Shown here piece by piece: positions 1 through 6,619 of a stretch of DNA of 12,969 bases. The stretch covers positions 1-12,969 of the forward strand of contig JBGUKW010000101.1 of NCBI GenBank assembly GCA_045114665.1, written 5' to 3'. A program made the translations under genes and the position numbers. Source of the DNA: CADAWZ01 sp045114665. GTDB taxonomy: Bacteria > Vulcanimicrobiota > CADAWZ01. Position 1 is the stretch's first letter. Each line of letters begins with the position of its first letter. The notes under the pieces are model-generated. The model saw nothing but the letters and a program-made list of their open reading frames with translations, had not been told where the DNA came from and did not search any database.

Positions 1-639
1 CAAAATGTAGAAGAAGCAGAAAAAATATTTTATAATTCTGAAACATTTAAGCTATTACAAGATATTACCACTGGCTTATATAAAGAAGATATAAATTTTA
101 TTCGTGATATTTTTAGAGATGAGATAACATACGGAGTAGTTCTCCAGAGAGAATATCTCAATTTTAAAAGAACATTGGATAAACTAAAAGATACGAATAA
201 AATGCCCAATAGAGAAAAAGAAATAGAAGAATATGAAAATTTTTTATATAAAAAACATAATGCATTTTGGGAAGAAGAGAGAAAAAAAGAAATAAGTAGT
301 GAATCAATGGATTCTGAAGCAGAAGAAAAGGCTATTTTGAAGTTAATGAAAGATAATGGAATTTATAGATTTTCTGCAGAAGATGTATTATATAAATACC
401 ATACAATAGAAACAGTCAAAAAATTAATAGATATGACAGCTGAAAAAGTTGTTTTACTAATAATGAAAGACATTGGATTAACTAAAGAAGAATCAGAAAA
501 TTTATTATATAAATCCACAGTGTATCAATCAATACAAGACATAGACACTGGATTATATGAAGAAGTTGTTGATTTTATTTATGAAACTATGTTACAAGAT
601 GAAATGAAATATGGATATATTGTCCAAAGGGAATTTTAA
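1..639 (+). CDS. Unrecognised protein with an internal repeat, 5' end outside the window
   Basis: The reading frame is open from the first base of the window to the TAA at 637-639, so at least 212 codons are present and the start lies upstream. A TTG at 175 is in frame but has no clear ribosome binding site, and the frame is plainly coding before it. The protein is charged and predicted helical, with no signal peptide or membrane segment. Residues about 2-52 of the visible part match residues about 163-212: both carry Y-x-S-x-T-[FY], then D-x-x-TGLY-[KE]-E, then a conserved E, YG, and QRE[YF]. The segment between (about 115-150, with EDVLYKYHTIETVKKLID) may be a more diverged unit. The Y.S.T..l.D..TGLY pattern reminds me of short helical domains in Firmicutes proteins that go with DUF3791-type families, but I cannot assign a family. 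A terminator follows 11 bp after the stop. Confidence 0.75.
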   Translation, partial: QNVEEAEKIFYNSETFKLLQDITTGLYKEDINFIRDIFRDEITYGVVLQREYLNFKRTLDKLKDTNKMPNREKEIEEYENFLYKKHNAFWEEERKKEISSESMDSEAEEKAILKLMKDNGIYRFSAEDVLYKYHTIETVKKLIDMTAEKVVLLIMKDIGLTKEESENLLYKSTVYQSIQDIDTGLYEEVVDFIYETMLQDEMKYGYIVQREF

Positions 640-650
640 AAGGCACAACA

Positions 651-702
651 AAAAACAACATAGCTTGTCTGAATAACCATTCAGGCAAGCTATGTTGTTT
701 TT
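651..702 (+). terminator. Strong rho-independent terminator
   Basis: Bases 651-674 pair with 679-702 over 24 bp, with one G-T pair, around the 4-base loop AACC. The 3' arm ends in a T tract. It lies 11 bp after the stop of the first gene. An A tract on the 5' side means it could also serve transcription from the right. Its core (659-684) matches the core of the fusA terminator at 4024-4049 in 24 of 26 positions. Confidence 0.9.
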
Positions 703-833
703 GTAAAAGTACAATAACTTTGTAAACAAAATAAAATTTATATATTTAATGTTAATTTTGAACTAAACTTAAAATTTTTATTTTCCTAAATTTTGAGTGT
801 TTTATAATAAATCAACATTAAGCAGAAAATAAA
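703..833. other. AT-rich intergenic DNA, no gene seen
   Basis: I see no coding frame, promoter or RNA gene here. Together with the structured element that follows, it separates the terminator at 651-702 from the broken fusA end at 936. In the intact fusA copy the same interval is only about 20 bp. A 15-base string ending near 834 (AAGCAGAAAATAAAA) recurs at about 6466, but at this base composition that may be chance. Confidence 0.5.
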
Positions 834-936
834 AGTCTCCCTTTAAGGGAGATTTAGAGGGTAGCCCAAAACATAAGGTGCTGGATAGCACCGAGAGATG
901 ATCCCCTCAAGACTGAGAGGTAGGGGAGTTGAAACC
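834..936 (+). ncRNA. Small structured intergenic element, unidentified
   Basis: This stretch is visibly richer in G and C than its surroundings and can form three consecutive hairpins. TCTCCCT (836-842) pairs with AGGGAGA (846-852). GGTGCT (877-882) pairs with AGCACC (887-892) around GGAT. CCCCT (903-907) pairs with AGGGG (922-926), with an inner CTCA/TGAG option. The outer ends, AGTCTCCCT and AGGGGAGTT, are imperfect inverted repeats. It ends in GTTGAAACC directly at the stop codon of the fusA fragment. It could be a small mobile element, a transposon-end RNA of the IS200/IS605 (TnpB omega-RNA) type, or another structured RNA. I recognise no riboswitch consensus. Strand is a guess. Confidence 0.35.
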
Positions 937-1043
937 TATTTTTTCATTTTTATTACTTCTTCAGCCATTGCCTCTGGAAGTCTTTCATAATCCAAGAACT
1001 CCATTGAGAAATTGGCTTTTCCGCTACTCAAACTTCTTATCAA
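936..1043 (-). pseudogene. fusA: 3'-terminal fragment of a second fusA copy
   Basis: Read on the minus strand, this codes for the last ~35 residues of elongation factor G: IRSLSSGKANFSMEFLDYER and on to an ending of KMKK and a stop (TAG at 936-938). Bases 955-1039 align without gaps to 4117-4201 in the intact fusA, with 7 mismatches in 85 (92% identity), in the same orientation. Similarity stops sharply after 1039. Upstream the frame becomes unrelated and soon hits a stop, so no functional EF-G can be made. It is the left partner of a direct repeat flanking the restriction-modification genes, and is either a target duplication or a displaced original fusA end. Confidence 0.9.
955..1039. repeat. 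Left copy of the fusA 3'-end direct repeat
   Basis: It matches 4117-4201 at 78 of 85 positions without gaps and in the same orientation. Beyond 1039 there is no similarity. The interval between the two copies holds the whole restriction-modification module. Confidence 0.9.
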
Positions 1044-1211
1044 ATAAACAAGTAAAGAATATATATTTTGCCATGTAGCCTATATACTTAATTATAGCCT
1101 TAAATTTGGATTATATAGTAGAATATAAGTATAATATATAGTTGAACAATTTTTTACATAAAAATTCATATTTTTGAAATAGTTTTTTAACAAGAATGTA
1201 ATTTTTCTTTA
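1044..1211. other. AT-rich intergenic DNA, no gene seen
   Basis: No coding frame of any quality, no hairpin with a T tract and no RNA gene was seen between the fusA fragment and the likely promoter of the endonuclease gene. Sequence similarity to fusA ends at the left border of this stretch, so it belongs to the inserted cassette or to decayed junction DNA. Confidence 0.5.
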
Positions 1212-1240
1212 TTGTTATCATTTTGTTTTTATGCTATGTT
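1212..1240 (+). promoter_or_regulatory. Possible promoter of the restriction endonuclease gene
   Basis: TTGTTA (1212-1217) and TATGTT (1235-1240) are separated by 17 bp and lie about 60 bp before the endonuclease start. Both boxes deviate from consensus, and the region is so AT-rich that chance matches are common. A weak promoter would suit a restriction gene that should lag behind its methyltransferase. Confidence 0.35.
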
Positions 1241-1302
1241 ATTTTTGTAAGTTAAATTTTTGATTGCTAAAAAATAAATTTTATTATGGAGGTAGTTTTA
1301 TT

Positions 1303-2034
1303 ATGATTAATACATTAGATGATTTCAAAAAAAAGTATTTAGAAATATGTAATATGGGATGGATTAAAACACATCGCTCTGGTCCTACTGGAATTGGCAA
1401 AACATTGGAAGACCTTCTTGATATTAAAGAAAACAATATTAATGGTCCAGATTTTGGCGATTATGAATTGAAATCTTGCAGAATAAAATCAGATAGCATG
1501 CTTACAATTTTTACAAAAGCTCCTCTGCCTAAAGGTGTAATAAGTTTATTGCGTCTAGCCTTTGGTTATTCATTCCATTATGTATATAATGATGATAAAA
1601 TTCTTCATGCCACATTATCAGCTAATAAGTTTACTAAAATTGAAAATACAGGTCGAAGTTTAAAAATATCCTGTTTCCCCTCTAAGATATGTATTATTGC
1701 AGATGATAATATTGAACGGGCATATTGGATGAAGGAGGATTTGAAAAATGTCTTTGAAAAAAAATATAAGAGCAAACTTATATATGCCAAAGCAGAATCC
1801 AGAGGGAATGGGGAAAAGGAAGAATTTCACTTTGTTGAAGCATATGAGCTTTCTGGTTTTAATTATGATAATTTTGTATATCTTCTAGAACAGGGGAAGA
1901 TTTATATAGATTTACGAATAGGGATGTATGGTGATGGTCCCAAACAAGGTCAGACTCACGATCATGGTACAGCATTCCGTATCAAAAATGATGACCTACA
2001 GCTCTTGTTTACAATTTGCAATCAGATTATATAA
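1303..2034 (+). CDS. MvaI/BcnI-family Type II restriction endonuclease
   Basis: This 243-residue protein has the hallmarks of the MvaI/BcnI family of Type II endonucleases, which cut CCNGG-type sites (MvaI CCWGG, BcnI CCSGG). Visible features are GPTGIGKTLEDLL at 27-39, then ENNINGPDFGDYELK at 43-57. The latter holds the PD-(D/E)XK-type catalytic residues D50, E55 and K57. LTIFTKAP follows at 67-74, and the family's C-terminal HDHGTAFRI begins at 219. The length fits MvaI and BcnI (about 240). I chose ATG 1303 because GGAGG at 1288-1292 sits 10 bp before it; the in-frame TTG at 1264 has no such site. The gene converges on the methyltransferase at 2194-3690, and the two share a terminator. The precise recognition site cannot be read from sequence. 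No inactivating change is seen. Confidence 0.92.
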   Translation: MINTLDDFKKKYLEICNMGWIKTHRSGPTGIGKTLEDLLDIKENNINGPDFGDYELKSCRIKSDSMLTIFTKAPLPKGVISLLRLAFGYSFHYVYNDDKILHATLSANKFTKIENTGRSLKISCFPSKICIIADDNIERAYWMKEDLKNVFEKKYKSKLIYAKAESRGNGEKEEFHFVEAYELSGFNYDNFVYLLEQGKIYIDLRIGMYGDGPKQGQTHDHGTAFRIKNDDLQLLFTICNQII

Positions 2035-2143
2035 CAATAGAACAGGAATCTTGTATGTAAAAAAAATATCTGGTGGTTTAATCTCTGATGAAAAATTCAA
2101 GTATGCAATAAAGAAAATAGAAAAAATGACAAAGTTTTACTAA
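2035..2143 (+). other. Out-of-frame coding-like tail after the endonuclease
   Basis: In the frame starting at phase 2, open from well inside the endonuclease gene, bases 2035-2143 read as a plausible helical peptide (RTGILYVKKISGGLISDEKF, then KYAIKKIEKMTKFY) and stop just before the shared terminator. It has no start codon or ribosome binding site of its own. It may be a leftover of another gene's 3' end, a C-terminal extension lost by a frameshift near 2020-2034, or chance. The endonuclease already has its family's usual length, which argues against a lost extension. Confidence 0.25.
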
Positions 2144-2149
2144 ATTTAT

Positions 2150-2188
2150 AAGCTCCACTAATACATTGTTTGTTTTAGTGGAGCTTTT
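2150..2188. terminator. Bidirectional terminator between convergent R and M genes
   Basis: Bases 2150-2161 (AAGCTCCACTAA) pair with 2175-2186 (TTAGTGGAGCTT), a 12-bp stem with a 13-base loop. A T tract follows on the plus strand, and the minus-strand read-out is also T-rich. It lies between the stop codons of the converging endonuclease and methyltransferase genes and can end both transcripts. Confidence 0.85.
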
Positions 2189-2193
2189 GTGTT

Positions 2194-3690
2194 TTAATTC
2201 TTGCGAAGTATAATAATGTGTTCCATTGTTATTGTTGAGTTTGTTACACCTCTAATATTAGTAGGTGAATTTTGTGATGGCATTACCTTGTTAGAAATAT
2301 TACGCTCAATATTAAATATTGGTGTTAATCCATACTGAGTAGCTAATTCGGTTATAATGACATCTGTTTTGAGAAGTTCATTTTTTACAGTTCTATTTCC
2401 AACTATCCAAAATTGGTATCCATTAGAACGAGTCTTTGACGAAATGGTCTTTATAGATGTGTCAAGGTCTGCGTAGAAGCTGTAAACATCCCCTGCACGT
2501 TCAACATCTATGTCTTTAATTCTATCCAATGATTCTCGTAATGTAGCACTTTGTAAATTAAATTCAAATCCATTTCGATATTTTCTCCCCCCCATCAATG
2601 ATCTATCTATAGCAATAATCTCTTTTTCATTTAAATCAAAAAGATTAATCCATTGAAGTGATAGTCTACTATATTCTCCGTAAGCAACGGTTGTACGACT
2701 ATCTCCATAAGGTGGTGAAGTGATTATAATATCGTAAGTATCATCAGGTACATCTTTTAAAGAACAGGAATCATTTCTGAAAATTGAAATATTAGTATTT
2801 ACACCAATTTTATCAAGTAATTCGCAGAAACATTGCATTTTTTCTATATTTCTGAATAGTATCTTTTTAAACTCACTAACAACATCAGGATTGAATTTCT
2901 GTACCTTTGTTGCTGGCATGCGAAACATTTTAAATTCACTATTGCGACGATTTGATACTAATCGAATACTTTCGCTAAAGGCTACAAAGATAAAATTACG
3001 GATATCTTCATTTGTAATCTTTTCTATTTCAGATTTAATAATCGAAAGTTCAAGAATAATACGGGGACGAAACCAATAACCAATATTTTTGAAATCTGGA
3101 ATATTAATATCCAAGTTGTTTTTATTGCAAAATTGCTTTAAATACTTAGGAGCTTCATCTCCCCACCCCTTTTTGCCAGTAATATCTAATCCTATGATAT
3201 CAATAATATAAGAATCAACCAAATCTAAAGCCCACAACAATTCTTTTCTGTGTGATGATATTTGTGACAAAAGCTCCTCTATTACTTTGATTAGTATATC
3301 ATGCTCTATGGGAGTAGTTTTAACTTTAGTTAAAAGCAATGCAAGTGGATTTATATCATTTCCTGCAACTGTTTCAATACCATTAAGGAGACCTTCGACA
3401 AGAACAGTTCCAGAACCAGCAAATGGATCAAATAAAGCATGAACAGGTTTAATATCCTTAACTAATCTAATTATGTTACGGCTTATCGGACTAATCATCA
3501 TCGCTGGATAATTATGAAAACCATGAGTATATTCCTTTGTATCGTCTTTTTTAAAATCCCAATAATCAATAGGTAGTGATTTAAGTTTTTCGATTAACAA
3601 TTTGTCTTTTGGTGTGAGTTTAATGCTTTTTTTATTAGGCATTGACCAGATGCGTTCTATCCTAATATTGTTTGTATTATTGTCTTTCAA
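2194..3690 (-). CDS. Site-specific DNA methyltransferase, N4-cytosine type
   Basis: This 498-residue protein should transfer a methyl group from S-adenosylmethionine to DNA and so protect the host from the neighbouring endonuclease. The SAM-binding motif FDPFAGSGT is at about 87-95, followed by the acidic GNDINPLA at about 110-117. The catalytic motif IV TSPPYGDS is at about 324-331; the S-P-P-Y form is typical of N4-cytosine enzymes, as are the methyltransferases paired with MvaI and BcnI. A stretch FHNYPAM (58-64) precedes motif I, as in related methylases. The start is TTG at 3688-3690, supported by AGGAGG six bases upstream; the first ATG is at residue 17. It overlaps the small AbrB-like gene upstream by 14 bp, so the two are probably translationally coupled. 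The specificity is inferred from the partner enzyme. Confidence 0.9.
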   Translation of the reverse strand: MKDNNTNNIRIERIWSMPNKKSIKLTPKDKLLIEKLKSLPIDYWDFKKDDTKEYTHGFHNYPAMMISPISRNIIRLVKDIKPVHALFDPFAGSGTVLVEGLLNGIETVAGNDINPLALLLTKVKTTPIEHDILIKVIEELLSQISSHRKELLWALDLVDSYIIDIIGLDITGKKGWGDEAPKYLKQFCNKNNLDINIPDFKNIGYWFRPRIILELSIIKSEIEKITNEDIRNFIFVAFSESIRLVSNRRNSEFKMFRMPATKVQKFNPDVVSEFKKILFRNIEKMQCFCELLDKIGVNTNISIFRNDSCSLKDVPDDTYDIIITSPPYGDSRTTVAYGEYSRLSLQWINLFDLNEKEIIAIDRSLMGGRKYRNGFEFNLQSATLRESLDRIKDIDVERAGDVYSFYADLDTSIKTISSKTRSNGYQFWIVGNRTVKNELLKTDVIITELATQYGLTPIFNIERNISNKVMPSQNSPTNIRGVTNSTITMEHIIILRKN

Positions 3691-3871
3691 AATGAACCTC
3701 CTGATTTTTCTCTGGCGTTAAGAGTAGAGTATTGTTTTTCTTATCCAAGAAAATTTTCATCTTAGTCTTCCCCTTCTCAAGATTCATATTTTCTAAGATA
3801 CTTTTTGGAAGTCTTATTCTCATATCCTGCTGAAGGAGATAAGAATCAAGATATATGAGATCGTTTTTCAT
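3677..3871 (-). CDS. Small AbrB/MazE-like DNA-binding protein
   Basis: This 64-residue protein shows the swapped-hairpin AbrB/MazE/SpoVT pattern. MRIRLPKSILENMNLEKGKT at about 17-36 is the usual R-I-x-L-P-K-x-[IL] followed by L-x-x-G, and then comes a beta-rich MKIFLDKKNNTLLLTP. Such proteins bind DNA as dimers and act as transition-state regulators or antitoxins. There is no toxin gene beside it. It is the first gene of the methyltransferase operon, and its last codons overlap the methyltransferase start. A role as controller of the R-M module is therefore likely, taking the place of the helix-turn-helix C protein found in many Type II systems; that is inference. ATG 3871 has AAAGGAGAA six bases upstream. 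Confidence 0.8.
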   Translation of the reverse strand: MKNDLIYLDSYLLQQDMRIRLPKSILENMNLEKGKTKMKIFLDKKNNTLLLTPEKNQEVHFERQ

Positions 3872-3899
3872 AAGATTTCTCCTTTCTTCGATTTTCTTA

Positions 3900-3928
3900 A
3901 TTATAGCATAATATCAGTCTAAAATCAA
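3900..3928 (-). promoter_or_regulatory. Promoter of the AbrB-like/methyltransferase operon
   Basis: On the minus strand, TTGATT (3923-3928) and a perfect TATAAT (3900-3905) are separated by 17 bp. The promoter lies about 30 bp before the start of the AbrB-like gene. It is clearly stronger than the candidate for the endonuclease, as expected if methylation must come first. Confidence 0.8.
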
Positions 3929-3939
3929 CCTAAATTTAG
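3919..3939. promoter_or_regulatory. Possible operator at the R-M promoter
   Basis: CTAAATTTAG at 3930-3939 is a perfect palindrome touching the -35 box. A second CTAAA begins at 3919, 11 bp away (one helical turn), between the -35 and -10 boxes. This placement would suit repression by the AbrB-like protein encoded just downstream, but AT-rich palindromes occur by chance. Confidence 0.3.
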
Positions 3940-4015
3940 TTTTTTTTAAAAATATTTTTGACTTTTCTTTTCAAATATTACATGAAGGGATATATATTTT
4001 ACTTTAAGTACAAAT

Positions 4016-4068
4016 AAACAGCCCATAGCTTGTCTGAACAACTATTCAGACCAAACTATGGGCTGTTT
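4016..4068 (-). terminator. Terminator of fusA
   Basis: Bases 4016-4038 pair with 4045-4068 in a long stem with one mismatch (4029/4055) and one bulged C (4052) around a 6-base loop. It lies about 20 bp beyond the fusA stop. Its upper part, 4024-4049, is nearly identical to 659-684, the upper part of the terminator at 651-702. The lower parts of the two stems differ but keep pairing. Confidence 0.85.
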
Positions 4069-4088
4069 TACTCTACGATACTCTCTAT

Positions 4089-6158
4089 TTATTTCTTTTC
4101 ATTAGCCATCTTCACCACTTCTTCAGCCATTGATTCTGGAAGTCTTTCATAATCCAAAAATTCCATTGAGAAATTAGCTCTTCCACTACTCAAACTTCTT
4201 AATGTTGTTGCATAGCCGAACATCTCTTTTAGAGGTACAGTTCCATTAATTTTTTGAGAACCTTTTCTAAATCTTCTCATATTTGAAACTTTTCCTCTTC
4301 TTCTTGTGAGATCTCCAATAATATCGCCTAAATATGCGTCAGGTGAGTTTATTTCTATCTTCATTATTGGTTCAAGAAGAACAGGACAAGCCTGCTTAAA
4401 TGCGTCTTTAAATGCCATTGAACCACAAGTTCTGAATGCCATTTCTGAAGAATCGACAGGGTGATAAGAACCATCGAGAAGTGTAACTTTGACATCAACT
4501 ACAGGATATTTTGCTATTGTTCCTTCTTCGAGTGCGTCAATGACACCTTTTTCTACAGCTGGAATATATTCTCTTGGAATATCTCCGCCTTTGACAACTT
4601 CGTTAAATTCAAATCCTTTGCCTGGGTTTGGCTCGATTCTGATTATGCAATGAGCATAATGACCTTTACCACCAGTCTGTTTAGCATATTTTGTATTTGA
4701 ATTTCCTTCTGTTGTGATTGTCTCTCTGTAGGAGATTGAAGGCTCGCCTGCTTGAACAGGTACTTTAAATTCAGTTCTGATTCTGTCAATTATTATTTCA
4801 AGATGAAGTTCTCCCATTCCAGATATAATAGCCTCCTCTGTCTCTTCGTCAAAATGATAAGAGAATGAAGGATCTTCAAGATGAAGTTTATTTAGAGCAT
4901 TTCCAAGTTTATCTCTTTCCTGTCTTGAATTAACTATTGCTTTTACACTTATGACTGCAGGTGGAACAGTGATATTTTCAAGAATAATTGGTGAATTTTG
5001 ATCGCAGAGAGTGTCGCCAGTTGTTGTTGATTTCATACCAATGAGAGCTATAATATCTCCAGCCTGTGCTTCCTCTATTTCTTCTCTGTCTTTTGCAAAA
5101 ATTCTCAAAATTCTGCCAATTCTCTCTCTTTTTTTCTTTGTTGAATTCCAAATCATGTCCCCTGTCTTAATTTTACCTGAGTAAATTCTTATAAATGTCT
5201 GTTGACCTACAAATGGATCATGAATGATTTTAAATGCAAGAGCAGAGAATGGAGCAGAGGAAACAGGTTGTCTTGTAAGTGATTTGTCTTTGTCATCAGG
5301 ACTGTATCCAAGAACTTTACCAGCTTCTGTAGGAGCAGGTAAGTAGTCAACTATTGCATCGAGAAGAGGTTGAATTCCCATATTTTTATAGGCAGCTCCA
5401 CAAAATACAGGAGTGAAAAGTGCTTTGTGAACACAATCAGCAGTTACTTTTCTTATCAAATCTGATGATATTTCAGAATCTTTTCCTTCAAGATATTGTT
5501 CCATTATCTCATCATTGAATTCTGACAACTTTTCGAGCATTATATTTCTGTATTTTTTTGCACTTTCGAGGAGTTCTTCAGGAATATCTTTTACTCCATT
5601 GCTTCCCTCTTCATAAGAAACTAAAATCATGTCGATTAAATCGACCATTCCCAAGAAATCTCCATCTTTATACCATGGAATTTGATATCTTACAGGATTT
5701 GCTCCTAACATCTCATCCATCATATCAATAGTTTTATTAAAATCTGCTCCTTCACGGTCCATTTTGTTGATAAAGGCGATGTGAGGAGTTCCAAATTTTT
5801 GTGCTTGATTCCAAACTGTCTCTGATTGTGGTTGGACACCACCTACAGCACAAAATACTGCAACAACTCCGTCAAGGACTCTTAGAGATCTTTCGACTTC
5901 AAGCATGAAATCGACATGACCAGGAGTGTCAATTAAATTTAATCTGTGTTCTCTCCAATTACAGCATATTGAAGCAGAGGCAATCGTGATTCCTCTTTCT
6001 TGTTCTTGTTTCATGAAGTCCATTGTTGCTTCGCCATTGTGGACTTCTCCTAATTTTCTCAAAAAACCAGTATAGAATAAAATTCTTTCTGATACTGTTG
6101 TTTTTCCAGCATCTATGTGGGCTATTATTCCAAAATTTCTTACTTTACTTAATGACAT
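4089..6158 (-). CDS. fusA: Translation elongation factor G
   Basis: EF-G is the cytoplasmic GTPase that moves tRNA and mRNA through the ribosome. The 689-residue length is normal. The GTP-binding motifs are intact: AHIDAGKT (13-20), RGIT (55-58), DTPGH (77-81) and NKMD (131-134). Domains II-V follow, with the conserved GMGELHLEI, YRETIT and MFGYATTLRSL segments. The ending, with RRFRKGSQKI and LSSGRANFSMEF, resembles the EF-G subgroup I know from spirochaetes, delta-proteobacteria and planctomycetes more than the E. coli form; this is from memory. ATG 6158 has AAGGA at the right distance. The gene stands alone between its own promoter and terminator, not in a str operon with rpsL, rpsG or tuf. 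Its last ~85 bp are repeated at 955-1039, beyond the R-M genes. Confidence 0.97.
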   Translation of the reverse strand: MSLSKVRNFGIIAHIDAGKTTVSERILFYTGFLRKLGEVHNGEATMDFMKQEQERGITIASASICCNWREHRLNLIDTPGHVDFMLEVERSLRVLDGVVAVFCAVGGVQPQSETVWNQAQKFGTPHIAFINKMDREGADFNKTIDMMDEMLGANPVRYQIPWYKDGDFLGMVDLIDMILVSYEEGSNGVKDIPEELLESAKKYRNIMLEKLSEFNDEIMEQYLEGKDSEISSDLIRKVTADCVHKALFTPVFCGAAYKNMGIQPLLDAIVDYLPAPTEAGKVLGYSPDDKDKSLTRQPVSSAPFSALAFKIIHDPFVGQQTFIRIYSGKIKTGDMIWNSTKKKRERIGRILRIFAKDREEIEEAQAGDIIALIGMKSTTTGDTLCDQNSPIILENITVPPAVISVKAIVNSRQERDKLGNALNKLHLEDPSFSYHFDEETEEAIISGMGELHLEIIIDRIRTEFKVPVQAGEPSISYRETITTEGNSNTKYAKQTGGKGHYAHCIIRIEPNPGKGFEFNEVVKGGDIPREYIPAVEKGVIDALEEGTIAKYPVVDVKVTLLDGSYHPVDSSEMAFRTCGSMAFKDAFKQACPVLLEPIMKIEINSPDAYLGDIIGDLTRRRGKVSNMRRFRKGSQKINGTVPLKEMFGYATTLRSLSSGRANFSMEFLDYERLPESMAEEVVKMANEKK
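4117..4201. repeat. Right copy of the fusA 3'-end direct repeat
   Basis: This is the 3' part of the intact fusA reading frame and the partner of 955-1039. The 8% divergence means the duplication is either old or came in from a related strain's fusA. Confidence 0.9.
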
Positions 6159-6211
6159 ATTTATTCCTTATATATATATTATCTCTTCTCTTATATTTAC
6201 TTTAATTTTGA

Positions 6212-6240
6212 ATTATGCCATTTTTCACAAAATATGTCAA
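6212..6240 (-). promoter_or_regulatory. Promoter of fusA
   Basis: On the minus strand, TTGACA (6235-6240) and CATAAT (6212-6217) are separated by 17 bp. Transcription would begin near 6205, giving a leader of about 47 bases before the fusA start. Confidence 0.85.
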
Positions 6241-6551
6241 GACTTTTTTGTATTTTTTTGTAATTAACTCGTTTGCTAGTTAATTAATATTTTAAAATCT
6301 GCCCAAGAAAGCCTCGCAATGACAAAGTAGCAGTATATAGACATATATTTGATAGTTTTCGACAACTTTTTATTTACTTATTTTTTTTGAATCAACTAGC
6401 AAAGGCGTTGCAATTATAATTATATAGTACGGAAAAAGAGAGCTATTGAAATCTTATACCCAAAAAGTGGATGAAGCAGAAAATAAAATAAGCAGTATTT
6501 TTGAAAATTATAATAAATGAAAATATTTTTATTTTTGTAACATTTTGTTAA
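6241..6551. other. Intergenic region with inverted repeat and dispersed-repeat remnant
   Basis: No coding frame of quality is present. TTTGCTAGTT at 6272-6281 has an exact inverted copy, AACTAGCAAA, at 6394-6403. The ~130 bp they enclose contain CCTCGCAATGACA (6312-6324). Its complement, TGTCATTGCGAGG, is the core of a palindromic intergenic repeat seen in many unrelated bacterial genomes. The stretch could be a decayed miniature element. The rest is plain AT-rich DNA. Confidence 0.4.
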
Positions 6552-6580
6552 TTGAATTATTTAAATAAGTGTGTTATATT
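6552..6580 (+). promoter_or_regulatory. Promoter of the glycine-rich protein transcript
   Basis: TTGAAT (6552-6557) and TATATT (6575-6580) are separated by 17 bp. Transcription starting near 6587 would give a leader of about 230 bases before the glycine-rich gene, which has no nearer good promoter. Confidence 0.6.
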
Positions 6581-6584
6581 ATAA

Positions 6585-6599
6585 ATGTCATATTGACAT
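6585..6599. promoter_or_regulatory. Inverted repeat at the transcription start, possible operator
   Basis: ATGTCA and TGACAT form a perfect 6-bp inverted repeat with a 3-base centre, placed where the preceding promoter would start transcription and followed by a run of T. It could be a repressor site or a short attenuator-like hairpin. Confidence 0.4.
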
Positions 6600-6619
6600 G
6601 TTTTTTTATATAATTACAG

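Noticed and set aside
834..936. Known riboswitch, tRNA-like or SRP-like RNA
   Set aside because: I compared it by memory with the main riboswitch consensus sequences and with tRNA and SRP RNA features and found none.
1264..1302. TTG at 1264 as the endonuclease start
   Set aside because: No ribosome binding site there; ATG 1303 has GGAGG at good distance and begins where family similarity begins.
3677..3871. AbrB-like gene as an antitoxin of a toxin-antitoxin pair
   Set aside because: No toxin-sized gene is adjacent; its overlap is with the methyltransferase.
4461..4700. Plus-strand open frame inside fusA
   Set aside because: Opposite-strand shadow of a highly conserved gene, without ribosome binding site.
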